Of a stretch of DNA of 64,000 nucleotides, positions 10,962 to 22,362 are shown piece by piece. The stretch is from positions 124,001 to 188,000 of the forward strand of contig WELA01005691.1 of NCBI GenBank assembly GCA_009602735.1, read 5' to 3'. This stretch comes from Mesotaenium endlicherianum (lineage: Eukaryota > Streptophyta > Zygnematophyceae > Zygnematales > Mesotaeniaceae). The position numbers and the translations under genes were made by a program. Numbering within the stretch: the first letter of the stretch is position 1; each line of letters begins with the position of its first letter. Below the pieces are notes generated by a model. The model worked only from the letters and a program-made list of their open reading frames with translations, did not search any database and was not told where the DNA came from.

Positions 10962-11000
10962 GTGTACGCACTTCAAGAGCGTTAGGTTGCGACCTCTTGC

Positions 11001-11579
11001 GTTAAGTTTTGTTGTATTAGCATAAGATTATGTAGCTCCCACAAGTGGCATTGAGTGCGCTCAAATGTCGTACGAAGGGATCACAAGAATTGTGCACATT
11101 TCGCACTCGCATATGCCTTGATAATACTTGAAAAACTTAGCCACGCTATTACGTACACCGTATTAGCATTGTCAAAAGATTTCGTCTCAAGTAATCCAAC
11201 GTCCAAGGATTTGTTTTGCATACCATTCTGTGGCATACTTTGGATGGCTGAAGTTTTTATAATGCATGTGCGTTAGCGTCACAAAAAGTGGTGTAACCTA
11301 GCTACATTCACGATTTGAATACATTAAGCGCAAGTGGTGCGTTTTTAGAAAAAGAGTGCCAAAACATTTGGTTATAATGAAGTTTGCATATCATGTGCTT
11401 ACATTCATACATACTCTACTGGGCCCTCCGTTCACTCGTTTGTGACGTTCCATGTGGTTCAATCACACACGTCTCAAAATTCCACTTGAAAACGAAGTGG
11501 TGATACGGTCACTTAGCAAACGTTAGGCAGTTTTGTACCAGAGCATGTTGTAGGGTCATGGGTGCACCCAGATCTGGCC
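11001..11579. other. Intergenic DNA, nothing recognised
   Basis: No gene, RNA or clear repeat. A 73-codon plus-strand frame at 11,055-11,276 has no recognisable family. Confidence 0.35.
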
Positions 11580-12082
11580 AAAAAGGGGCAGAGGGACCTA
11601 GTGGAAGCGTAGTGACTCACGAGGAAAAGACTTAAATGCAATCATACTAAAGAGTGCAGCGACACATCACTAAGAAACCTTAGGAGAATTAATCTAGCAA
11701 GGAAAAGGCTCAAAAATTATGTAGAATGGAAGACCTTGTCAATAGAAACTCGTAGAAATTTACAGAAGTGAAAATTGATAAGAAACAAAGAAGTTATGCA
11801 AATTTATAGTTTTCAGCCTAAGTGCTCTTCTCTAGGAGAAAGCTACAAATAATTCTACGTGTTTGTCAATTTGTACCTTCTTGAATATTCGAGAGTATGC
11901 CAGATCGATCTCATCTGACGTGTCGGGTCGAAATGACGTCCACATACATGAATTGACAATACTAGAATATTCTATCTTAGGCGCGCTAGGCTAAAACAAA
12001 ACTTCTAGGTAAATCAACCTAGTCAATCAGAAGATACATTCATGAAACTCAAAAATGCACTTTATAAACCTATGACCTTGCA
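11580..12082 (-). repeat. Family-D 3' LTR (shorter form)
   Basis: Matches the outer parts of the 745-bp LTR at 28,683-29,427. The internal side is followed by TCACCCCCCTTCTC, a polypurine tract on the minus strand. Confidence 0.75.
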
Positions 12083-15000
12083 TCACCCCCCTTCTCAAGA
12101 TGCGACGTCCTCGACGCATTCTGCAGATTACGCCTCATCTTACTCTTACAATGAATCAAGTTGGCCTCTGGCTCCCAAGTGTTGTCGTCCGCATGGTAGC
12201 CTTTCCACTTGACCAAATACACTTGAACAAGTTGTTGACCTCGCTTGACTCGTCGAGCGCCGACAATCGCCTCCACTTCATACTCCAATACATCATCAAT
12301 CTCGACCGGTGGTGGCGGTGTAAATAGTCGTCCTGGATGTCTTTCATTCGGGTCAACGTATGGCCGCAAACAACTGACATGGAACACATCATGGATACGT
12401 TAGCCAGAAGGAAGCTCCAACTTGTAGGTCATTGGATTCACCTGCTTCAGCATTGAAAATGGACCTGTAAATTGTGCCCGCGATTTCCTCTTACCCGCGA
12501 AAGGTAGGTTCTCTGTTGACAAGAGTACCTTGTCGCCCACATGGAATGTTACTTCCCTCCCGTGCTTGTTAGCATGCTTGACCTGCTCATGCTGTGCCTT
12601 CCAAATACACGTCTTTGCCGTGTCCCAAGTCTTCGCCATCTGCTCTATAAACGCTTGTGTAGGAGGAACCTGAGTCTCCATGGCCTTCTCCAACAGGATG
12701 TTCCCTGGATGATATACATCGCTCCCATAAACCATGGTGAATAGGGAGTGCTTGGTCAATCCCTGCATGCTATTGTTGTAGGCAATCTCCAAGTCGAAGT
12801 GCTCATACTTAGCCTGGTCCCCATCAAAGTAAACTTTGATGGCCAAAAGTTGCTAGTAAACCTTGGATCCCGATCTGAAACTTTCACCTTCGGCAACCCA
12901 TGTAGCTTGAAAATATGATCAAAGAATGGCCATGGCCGTGCCACATCTGCTGCCATAGAAGTCTCCTTCAAGGAAATGAAGTGCGCCATCTTGCTGAGCC
13001 GATCAGGCACAACCCAAATTGCATCGTGCACTTGACCACTCACTGGTAACAACGTGTTGAAATCCATAGCAATTTGCTCCCAAGGATACTTTCGAATAGG
13101 TAGGGGTTGCAATGTACCTCCCTTCTTCCGATTTGGTGTCTTGTTTCTCTGGCACGCATCGCAACTCCTTACCCACTCCTTGATGTCCTTGTCCATGTTT
13201 CTTCGATAGTACTCCCACTTGAGCACGCTTGCCGTCTTCTCGCTTCCAAAGTGTCCAGCATATAAGCAATCAAGATGCTCCGCAAGTAGTAGGTCGCGTA
13301 GCTCCTTCATGTTAGGTACCACCACTCTCCTGGAATTATCATGATACCTCATACCGTCCTTCTTCTGCATACTTGAGTTAGACTCAGCTGCTCCACCATC
13401 AGCAAACTCTAGGTCCTCCTCATAACCTCTCTGAAGCTTCTCCTTGAAGTCCATTCTCTCCTTCATGACTGAGACAGCTGCAAGGTCACACCTCCTGGAT
13501 AAAGCGTCAGCAGGGTTGATCTTCCCAGGTAAGTACTCAATCTTGTGGTCAAACTGTTGCAGAAACTCCATCCACCTTGCCAGTCGAGGAGTCAACGTTG
13601 GCTGCGTCATAAATTTCTCCAAGCTCTTGTCGTCAGTCTTCATGAACACCTTCCGGCCGTCCACAAAATATCGCGAAATCCTCAAAAGCTGGATAATTGC
13701 CAACATCTCCCGCTCGTGTGCTGCGCAAGATTCAACTTCTGGCTCTCGTATGCCGCAGGTTGTAATCCTTTCCCCTCGTCCTGGAGAAGAATGGCTCCCA
13801 CTGCAAAATTTGATGCGTCTGTGATGATGGTGAAAGGAAGATCTGGACTAGCGATTGCCAACACAGGTGCCTGTGTCTTCTTAATCTTTTCAAATGCTTG
13901 CTGCTCCTTGTCACCCCATGGCCACTTCCCCTGCTTCTTCAACATGTCCGTCAGCGGTGCACACATCTTGGCAAATCCTTCAATGAAACGTCGATAATAA
14001 TTCGCCATGCCGAGGAAACTCCTGAGTTGATGAATATCAGCAGGTACCGGTCAATCTCTGATTGCTTGCACCTTGCTCCACCTTGACTTCTTCAGCTCCC
14101 ACTATGTGCCCAAGAAACTTGACCTCCTTGAGAAAGAAGATGCACTCGCTCATCTTCCCAAATAGCTTCTGATCTCTCAAGACCTCGAACAGCTTCCTCA
14201 GATGCTCCACATGCTCTTCCAAGGTCTTCGAATAGATCGGGATGTCGTCAAAAAATACCACCACAAATTGGTCCAAATACGGTCTGAAGATTCTATTCAT
14301 GAGTCCCATGAATGTAGAAGGTGCATTAGTCAACCCAAAAGGCATGATTGGGAACTCCAATAAATCTTAGCGAGTCTTGAAAGCAATCTTCTGAACATCT
14401 CCTTCCCCAATCTGTACCTAGTGATAGCCACTCCTCAAATCGAACTTCGAGAAATACTTTGCCCCGACAAGCCTGTCAATTAATTCGTCCACTCGTGGAA
14501 GTGGGTACTTGTTCTTGATGGTGATGTTGTTGAGTGCCCGGTAGTCCACACACATCCTCATAGTTCCATCCTTCTTCTTCACAAATAAGACTGGCGCTGC
14601 GAATGAAGACTTGCTCGATCGGATGAATCCGTTCTCCAGTAACTCTGTCAGCTACTTCTTCAACTCGTCCAACTCCACTAACGATTGACGATAGACGGGT
14701 CTCACGCTTGGCTTGCTCCCTGATTCCAACTCGATCTTCTGCTCCATAGGTCTCTGTGGAGGTAATCCTGCAGGTAGCTCCTTTGGACATACGCACTTGA
14801 ACTCCTCCAACAGCGCCTTAATTTGGGCAGGCATCTCAGCAGGCTTCTTCTCTTAAGCAATTCGGCTCTGCTCCTTCTGAGCAAGGGAATCAAACACTAC
14901 TACTTGCTCCTCCGGCGATGTACATTTGCCCAGGCTGTTAGGATTCACGCTTGCTCCATCTAATGACCTGGCGAGGGCCACCAAACCAAAGTAAATCTCC

Positions 15001-15475
15001 TTCACCTGATTCGTCCTTTGTAGCTTCTTAACTTGCAGGCTCGACAGAAGACAGTTACTTGTAGTCGTATCTACCACCACCTGTTTCGCAGTCTCCATCG
15101 ACCATCACGCCCTTGAACTTTTACTTGAATGCTTCTGCACAGGAATTCGCCACTCTTTCAACAGCTTCTTGTGCACAAACTTTGCACTTGCGCCATTGTC
15201 GACCATACACTTTGACTTGTTGCCGTCCACGATGATAGGCTTGTCAACATCTCGTCCTTTGCTTCTTGGCAGGCTCTTGGGGATAACCTCCTTGTGAGTT
15301 TCCTTCTTCACGTCAGTAGACACCCCAGAACGACTTACTGGCGTCCTCCTTTTCCCTGTTGCTTAGGTTGCCTTGCCTTCACATAACCATCTCGAACCAG
15401 ATCTCCAAGCTTGCCGCAATTATAGCAAGGTCCTCTCGGCTTGATATTTTACTGCCTGCGCTCCTTCTGATCTGC
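12083..15475 (-). mobile_element. Family-D pol region (protease, RT, RNase H, integrase, chromodomain)
   Basis: Recognisable parts in minus-strand order: a zinc-knuckle-like CYNCGK (about 15,430), a retropepsin-like VDNGAS (about 15,200), RT with [11 protein letters not shown] and FFDD (about 14,250-14,350), RNase H with TDASNFAVGAILL (about 13,810), integrase HHCC ending CDACQRNK (about 13,150), a core with VSDRDPRF (about 12,880), and a chromodomain with YLVKWKGYHADDNTWEPEA (about 12,180-12,260). It is a fossil, broken in several places. Confidence 0.85.
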
Positions 15476-15957
15476 TGTAAATCCTCTTCACCCATCTCTA
15501 CTTCTTACCGCACTTTCTCTCAGCTGGTCACACAGACAGCTTCTTCTCTCTTCAATCACACAGACTTAGCTGGTCACACAGACAGCTTCCTTTAGTCACA
15601 CAGACAAGGTCACACAGACCTGAAGCAGATCAAGCACTTTGCATAGATCTTGCACACACACTTTCTCGGAGACTCTTCTTCTTTCTTACACTCAAGAGTT
15701 CACCATACAATGTCTTCTACATCGTCTATATTCACTTGGCAACTGCTCACCTCACACTATCACATCGGCAGTCCTGATCACACTCTATCCCTAACAAGCC
15801 TACACGTGTTACCACATGGACAGAGCCCTGTGGTGATCATATCAGCAGTCCACCTACTTTGACTAATCGTAGGTTGAGTCAATGCATCAACTCACACACA
15901 TGCAAGCACAAAAAACCGACACAAAGCAAATACAGTCAAGAGTGACTATTCACAACA
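15476..15957 (-). repeat. Copia element 3' LTR
   Basis: Ends CACAACA immediately before CTCCCTCTC, a polypurine tract on the minus strand, and the Copia RNase H frame follows. The left edge (TGTAAATCC) is set where family-D coding similarity stops. The sequence has several TCACACAGACA direct repeats. Its last 62 bp match 27,686-27,746. Confidence 0.65.
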
Positions 15958-16669
15958 CTCCCTCTCAGCTGCTGCTCTATTTAACTATACACTTTCTCAA
16001 TCCAAACATCTTTGCACACCACTGGTGCTTAGCTTTCGGGAGTGCCTTTGTCAAGGAGTCAGCCACCATCTTGTCCGTCCTCACAGATCTGAACTCTACA
16101 CTATCATCCAAAGCACACGCCCTGCACTTATGATACTGAATATCAATGTGTTTACTCCTGGCATGCTCTATTGGGTTCTTACCCAATGCAATGCAGCTCT
16201 AACTATCACTCAAGATCACCGTAGGTCTCTTCTGCTCGTAGCCAAGGTCCTCCAATTATCTTCTCAGCCATAGAGCCTCTCTGACCGCCTGTGAAGCAGG
16301 CATATACTCAGCCTCCATGGAGGACAATGCCACCGCCTTCTGCCTCTTGCTCTTCCAAGTCACCACGCCCTTAGCAAGAGAGAAGACATACACTGTCGTA
16401 GACCTCCTGGTGTCTACATCACCTCCCCAGTCAGAGTCACTACAGCCCTCCAACCTCACACTCTCTGCACCTCCTAAGTGCAGCCACATATCAGGGGTCC
16501 CCTTCAGATATCTCAAGATTTTCTTCATTGCCTCCCAGTGAGCAGGACTTGGATTCTCCATGAACTGACTCACCACTTCCACAGCATTAGCAATGTGAGG
16601 CCTTGTGCAGACCATGAGGTACATCAAGCTGCCACCTACCTCTCTCATGGGCACCTGAGGCATCACCTC
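15958..16669 (-). mobile_element. Copia pol 3' end (end of RT and RNase H)
   Basis: Minus-strand reading shows GGSLMYLMVCTRPHIANAV (end of Copia reverse transcriptase), SDSDWGGD and ALSSMEAEY (RNase H) and the C-terminal ADSLTKALP motif. The order is typical of Ty1/Copia, whose RNase H closes pol. The matching gag lies at 21,830-22,362. It is a broken fossil. Confidence 0.88.
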
Positions 16670-18879
16670 CCTAGCTATGGGATGCTCACGTATTGCACAT
16701 TTGGCGGCGTAAAACGCGGCGTATTTCGCCGTATTTGCAAAATACGTATTATAACACAATAAAATAAATAAGTAGAGAGAGCCCGATCCCGCCACGCCAA
16801 TGTACTAGTTCTAAAACAGTTCGGAAAATTCTTGGTTCAATGTTCGTTCCGCGCACGTGCGGGTCCGCCAAATGGTTTAGGGTGACAAGCGACAGACTCA
16901 TTTACAAACGTCGCAATGGCTGGCGTGTGCCACTTAGCAACATCGACTAGTTCTTGTGCCTCCACTCACTAAGTTCTGTCATATGGACTCCCGACCACTC
17001 TCGGTCCCCCAATTAAAAATGATTAAAACATACTAGCTGCGTTACTATATAGTCTATTAAGTATTAAGGAAGCGACGACATGAGTACTAAGACTCGTTCA
17101 AAATCAGTGATCTGCCATGCAGGCAGCAAAATGACTTTCTTCGACATTAGAAGCATACATTATTTAACGTAAAATGTTACATTGAGTTTTCGTTGGACTT
17201 GGTCTACCCTTAGACTTGACTCATGCTTATTGAAGAATATAATTCGCAATCTATGTGCTTCATTCTTTATTGTAATTTTTCCTATGTGTGGTATTGCAGC
17301 GCAATTCTATGAGTAATGTCATGTGATACAATAGTAAGTACTACATAGTAGAAACTTCCACTGATTTCTAAATAATACTAAATTATACAGTGTACTTTCT
17401 TCGATCATGTTCCATTAGGGCTGCTCTCACTTAGCACTTCATGATTCACATGCAAAATTGTAAGTTGTGCTAGTTGCAACAAATATGTAGTGTACAATCT
17501 AGAGTGCCACAATATTTTAACAGGTGGTGCATCATGAAGCATGCAAATTCAAAATGATGCACATGCAAGACTTCAAACTGCATTTATTTTCAGCCTCACC
17601 TTACAATTACAAACACAATAAATTCAAGGAAGAATTTTTAACATTGCAAACACTTGCAAGTTACTCCAAACTTCAATATTGAAGCGGTAACAATTGAATG
17701 TATTGCTTTGAACAATGAATAGGGCAATGACTATTTAAAATTGTCATGGATATAATGTACATTACGAAAGGCAATATAGGAAACGAGTATGGAATGCACC
17801 ATGTCTACCTCTATGCTAAGCCGAATCTGTACTCCAATAATATAACAATAGAGCATATGAATTGCTGTGAGAAAGAACAAAGTTCATGAAGTAGCAACCT
17901 ATAGCCTATCTACAAAGAAGAAAAAGACTTCATCCCAACTCCAAAGCTACACATCCTCATCCTCAGAAACCATATTACCAGCATCAGGTTCTTCTTCAAA
18001 GGCTGGTGCAATGTGCTTGCCTGGAGCCCTCTTAACCCCTCCTTTTTCCATTCCTTCAATGAGCCTGAGGTGCGAGTGAACCTTCACTAACTTCTCAGCT
18101 CTAGCCTGCTTAAGCCGATTTTTGTTTTTATTGTGAATGAAGTCATACTCAGACCAATTCCTCTCACAAGAACTAGCTGAGGACACCAAACCAAGAACTT
18201 TACTTACAAAGCTCGGCAATTGAGGAGTGCTGGAACCATGACTTTTCCACCAAAAACTCCAGACTTGGACTCTGCTTCCCACCCTACCTTTGTACTGCTC
18301 ATACTGCTCTCTAATTATATCTTGCTTCTCAATATTAGGAACTACCATATGAAGAGTAGAGTACCATCCCTTCATAACCTCCTCATTGATATGCTGCTCA
18401 TGATCTTGGAAGAGCGGGTGGAGCTTGTACTCAGCACCATGCAAAGGCGAATAGAAAAAATCCCCCCAGACCTTGACAATCTCTACTAACCTGTCAAGCT
18501 GCTCCTCATCTAGGTCTTCATCCAACGCCTCGATGAAATCTTGTAACTCCGCCATTGAGTTATACACAAGACCCATGGCAGCTTGGTTGCCATCAACTAC
18601 TTGGAGAAGCTTCACCAGCCTCTTGGTAACCTGCAACAGCACTTTCACTTTGTCCCAGAAACCTTCATCACCAACAATTGCCATGGCAGCCAGACACTCC
18701 TTCTTTTGTGCTAAACTGAGCCCCCTCACATGTTCTTTCCATGCATCTCGCAGCAACGTCACCTGCAAAGTTTCACCTGCATGGAATATAATAAACAGAA
18801 AGATAGAGTTAGAAACAAAGCACCCTATCCATCTATAACATACGTTTTATCCAGCAGTTTTACAAGCAGCCGTAATAGA

Positions 18880-20090
18880 AAACTTAGGAGCATGAAAGGA
18901 GAGACAGGAGCAGACTAAACATCCCCCACCACAGCACAGAATAAGACACCTCACAAAAAAAGCAATTACCTAAAAAAGCCTATTACAGCAGCCATAAATG
19001 CATACACACTTGCGAAAAGAAAGCAGCAACAGCAACATATACACCACTCACAAGAGCATTAAGAAAGACTTATAAAACTCCCAGCATTTAAAGATGCAGG
19101 CTAACCAACCCACATGACATCCCCCTGACAGCAGCCATAAAGCAGAAGAAAAATACTTCAAAGCAGCCACAAGGGTAACATAAACAGCACCCACAAGAGC
19201 AAATTAAAACACCGAAAGGCCTACCAACCTTCAAAAAGAAGGCAAAGCAGCCCACATGATAGCCCAAAAACAGCACCCATGAAAGCAGAAATAAATAAAC
19301 CACAACGGCAGCCAACAAAGTAGTATACACAACACCCTTAACAGCAACTAGAAGATAACTTGCAGGCCATACAGCACTCCAGCAAGGAAGCAAACAGTCC
19401 ACATGACTGCCCCCCAACAGCAGCCATAAAAGCATAAGAAAAATTAACATCACAGCAACCGAGAGAGTAGCTGTAACAGTAGTCACAAAAGTAACTAAAA
19501 AGACAATCTAAGACCTGACAGCTCCTCAACAAGCAGGCACAGCAGAATGACAGCCTCCCGACAGCAGCCATAAAAGCCTAAATAATAAAAACATGACAGC
19601 AGCCGGGGAGTAGCTTAAACAACAGCCACGAAAGCAACTAAAAAGACAATTACAGTCCTGACAGCACTTCAACAAACAGGCACAGCAGCTCAAACACAGC
19701 CCTTTCAAAGCAGTTATGAAAGTCTTTTGAAAAAAAGGCCCGAAAGAACAGCAGGGAGAGTAGCTTCAACAGCAGCCACAAAAGCTACTACAAAGACAAT
19801 TAAAACCTGACAGCACTTCAAGAAGCAGGCACAGCAGCCCAAACTACAGCCCCGGGGAAGCAGCCATAAAAGTCAAGAGAGTACCTTAAATAGCAGCTAC
19901 CAAAGGACAAAAGAAAGCAACTAAAGACCCGACATCACTTAAACAAGGAGGTAAAGTAGCCCACATGAAAGCCCCCGGACAGCAGTCATAAAAGCATATA
20001 ATTATTATAACAGCAGCCAGCGTAGAAGCTTCAACAGCATGAACTACAACTCAAATACACCCACAAAAGAGCTCCAAGGTCACGAGCTTG
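18880..20090. repeat. Degenerate ~144-bp tandem repeat in hAT intron 2
   Basis: The phrase GACAGCAGCCATAAA recurs near 19,127, 19,264, 19,415, 19,559, 19,701, 19,851 and 19,976, a spacing of roughly 125-151 bp. Companion phrases (CCCACATGAC, AGTAGCTT, AGACAATTAAA) recur in the same order. Units are diverged. On the minus strand they read as Leu/Cys-rich open frames that are by-products. Confidence 0.75.
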
Positions 20091-20499
20091 AACATTACCT
20101 CAAAAAGGCGACCAAGCATGATGATGCTTGTCAAAAAGCGAGTCTGACTCTACATCTTGAGCTCCAAAGATGACTCCTTCTGAAAGAGGGCGAGAGGCTT
20201 CTGGTAGTTGCGGATGTCTACAACCACTTGCTTCCCCTCTGTCCACCAGGTCATTGATCCAAGCTTCTTTGGCCATGTTCTCCAATAGAAGATCCACACC
20301 ATGAGCAGTGCAGGCGATCCATGTAATGTGTGGATACTCCACTTTAATCAGTGTGCCTGCAATAAAGAGTAAAACAAATGAAATCCAACAAGCATTTTGG
20401 AATAACTGTTACAATACTACTTCCTAATTTTGAAATCATTTTATTATCTAAGAGATGTAGTATACTTGTTACTGCACTTAAAGTATAAGTCAACAAGCA

Positions 20500-21060
20500 C
20501 ATAACTGAAAGGTTGGCAGGCATACAAACAGCCATAGAAGCATACAGAAAAATGACTTCACAGAAGCCAGCAAATTAAGCTAAGAGTAGCTTATACAGCA
20601 GCCCACAAAAGCAAATAAACACACACATAAAGACCTTACAACAATTAAACAAGGAAGCAAACCAGCCCAAATGACAGCCCCCCGACAGCAGATAGTGAAG
20701 CATTTAAAAAAAACATGAAATTATCCATCAGAGTAGCTTCAACAGCAGCTTCAAAAGCAACAAACATGCCAACTAAAGCCCTCTGAGCACAAGCAGAGCA
20801 TCCCACATGACTGCCCCCGACAGCAGCCAGTGAAGCATTTAAAAAAATGACATGAAAGCAGCCAGCAAAGTATCATACTTCGCAGCCACAAAAGCAGCAA
20901 AAATGACAATTAAAGTCCTCGCACCACTTGAACAAGGAAGCAGAGCAGCCACACATGACTGCCCCCAACAGCAACCACCGAAGCATAGAAATCAAAACAT
21001 CGCGGCAGCCAGCAGTGTCTTAAACAGCAGTCACAAAAGCAACCAAAAGTAGCAAAGAAA
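20500..21060. repeat. Same ~144-bp repeat in hAT intron 1
   Basis: The same unit recurs at about 20,521, 20,682, 20,815 and 20,960, on the other side of exon 2 (20,099-20,356). Confidence 0.7.
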
Positions 21061-21829
21061 TAGAGTAGTACACAGGAATTAGCATACTAATTCATGAAGC
21101 AACCATATAGCCTTCACAAATTACATGCACAGATAAATCATATGTAGGAACTACTGTACCTGCATCTTTGCAGACAACTGCTGAATCAGTGCAAATTTGT
21201 AAGATGTTGTCTGCGTCAAGTTGGTCAATTACCTCACGAAACAAGGCAGCAAGGTAGGCAGCACTCTCAGTCATATTCTCGGTGTTGACGGCCTTCAGGA
21301 AGACGTCGCCCTCAGCAGAAGCAGCCATAAAGTTGATGAGGGGTCTCTTTGTGTGGTCAGTCCACCCATCTGACGTGATTGTGAACTTGTTAACTCCAGC
21401 CCTCTCGATGAATTGCGCCTGTAACAGCAACTTCTTTGTCTAGCATAACAGTTCTCAAGCGGTCAACCTTAGGAGGCATGTACCCAGGACCAGCCTTCAC
21501 CACAGCTCTAAAAACTTTTGAGTAAGATAAGCTGTAGGCAACATTGAACGCCAATGCATTGTCAGAAATAAACCTAGTTATGGCCTGATCTGCAAATTCT
21601 CTATGGCTGATATTAAAAGCACCCTCCGAAGTAGTCTGACTCCCACCTTGACTCAATGGACCTGAAGCAATGCAATGCTTATCAGCTACGACATCAGCTA
21701 TGGCAGCTTTAAGACGCAATTCCTTATTGAGGCGCAACTCATCTGCATTCTTGTGCTTCAAAATCTTTTTCAAATCATCTTCGTGCACGACAGCCGCATA
21801 ATGCTCAGCAACATTCAGATCCTCCTTAG

Positions 21830-22362
21830 GGCATATAGCTCCATTTGTAGAGCCAAATTTGCTACTGCTGCCTTCTTCACTTTCACCATCTCCATCTCCT
21901 TCCCACTATTCAGCAGTCTGGTCTCCTCCACTCTCAGTGTCATGGCATTCACATCCATATTTAACAGCACCTTCTTCGTCATATTCAACTGAGGCCTCAG
22001 TCCCATTAGCAGTTGGATCACTTGGTCTAACTCTGCTACCTCAGCTTCAATAGCTTGCATTTCTTGACTTAGCTTCAGCATGCGGGAGAAGTTCCCCTAT
22101 ATGCCTTCTTCATCTTCCATACCAAACTAATTAGACTGCTTCTTGTAGATCTGCTTGCTGGCTATGCTGACTGACTGATGAAATGTCTTTAATGCATCCC
22201 ACACTTCTATATTAGTTGTCAGTCTGCACACTCTCAACAGAGGCCCCGTCCCCAAGCTCTTGATGAGAAGGGAGAAAGCATATGCCTCTTTTCTCTTCCA
22301 CTTTGCAGGCTCCTTCCCTCCGATCATCACATCTGCTAGTGATGCTCCTGCAACCAACTCTT
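21830..22362 (-). mobile_element. Copia gag fragment
   Basis: Minus-strand sequence shows EAYAFSLLIKSL and EVWDALKTFHQSVS, the UBN2-type Copia gag pattern, followed by a leucine-rich stretch (ELDQVIQLLMGL). It abuts family-C integrase on the right and the hAT element on the left. It probably belongs to the Copia element whose pol end is at 15,958-16,669. Broken fossil. Confidence 0.75.

Larger units (their letters stand above)
9790..11000 (+). mobile_element. Relic of a family-B-like Ty3 leader/gag region, interrupted by two MITEs
   Basis: The plus strand from about 9,790 to 10,153, continuing at 10,514-10,600, aligns with the reverse complement of 35,640-36,070 inside the family-B element. 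Shared landmarks include TCTTTTCCATGACATTGTCG, ATATTTGGTCAC and CTTATCACAACGCTCAC. The element therefore lay on the plus strand here. No LTR or long frame survives; it is an old fossil. MITE copies 2 and 3 sit inside it. The outer limits are approximate. Confidence 0.65.
17947..21835 (-). pseudogene. hAT transposase pseudogene (DUF659 and C-terminal dimerisation domain), three exons
   Basis: Exon 1 (21,160-about 21,835) encodes a DUF659-type segment with TITSDGWTDHTKRPLINF and ends at a GT donor. Exon 2 (20,099-20,356) continues in phase across the junction to give CKDAGTLIKVEYPHITW, the usual hAT block before TAHGVDLLLE. Exon 3 (17,947-18,776) holds the rest, including the hAT C-terminal dimerisation segment with SSASSCERNWSEYDFIHNKNKNRL. 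Junctions are GT-AG. The gene is not functional: exon 1 needs a frame change near 21,425 and exon 2 changes frame after LVDRG and then meets a stop. An N-terminal BED zinc finger is not seen. Both introns are filled with a roughly 144-bp repeat. Confidence 0.8.
16670..21860 (-). mobile_element. hAT DNA transposon carrying a decayed transposase
   Basis: The left end CCTAGCTATGGGATGCTCACGT... at 16,670 resembles the terminal repeats and subterminal CGTATT-rich sequence of the MITEs at 6,021, 10,154 and 41,339. Inside are the exons of a DUF659/hAT transposase. No matching right terminus is visible; the element appears cut off near 21,835-21,860 against Copia gag. An AT-rich stretch without features fills about 16,765-17,940. 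The 16,670 end is supported by motif similarity only. Confidence 0.6.

Noticed and set aside
19088-19708. Leu/Cys-rich minus-strand ORFs resembling a membrane protein
   Set aside because: They are readings of the ~144-bp tandem repeat inside a transposase intron; the hydrophobic pattern follows the CAGCAGCC repeat unit.
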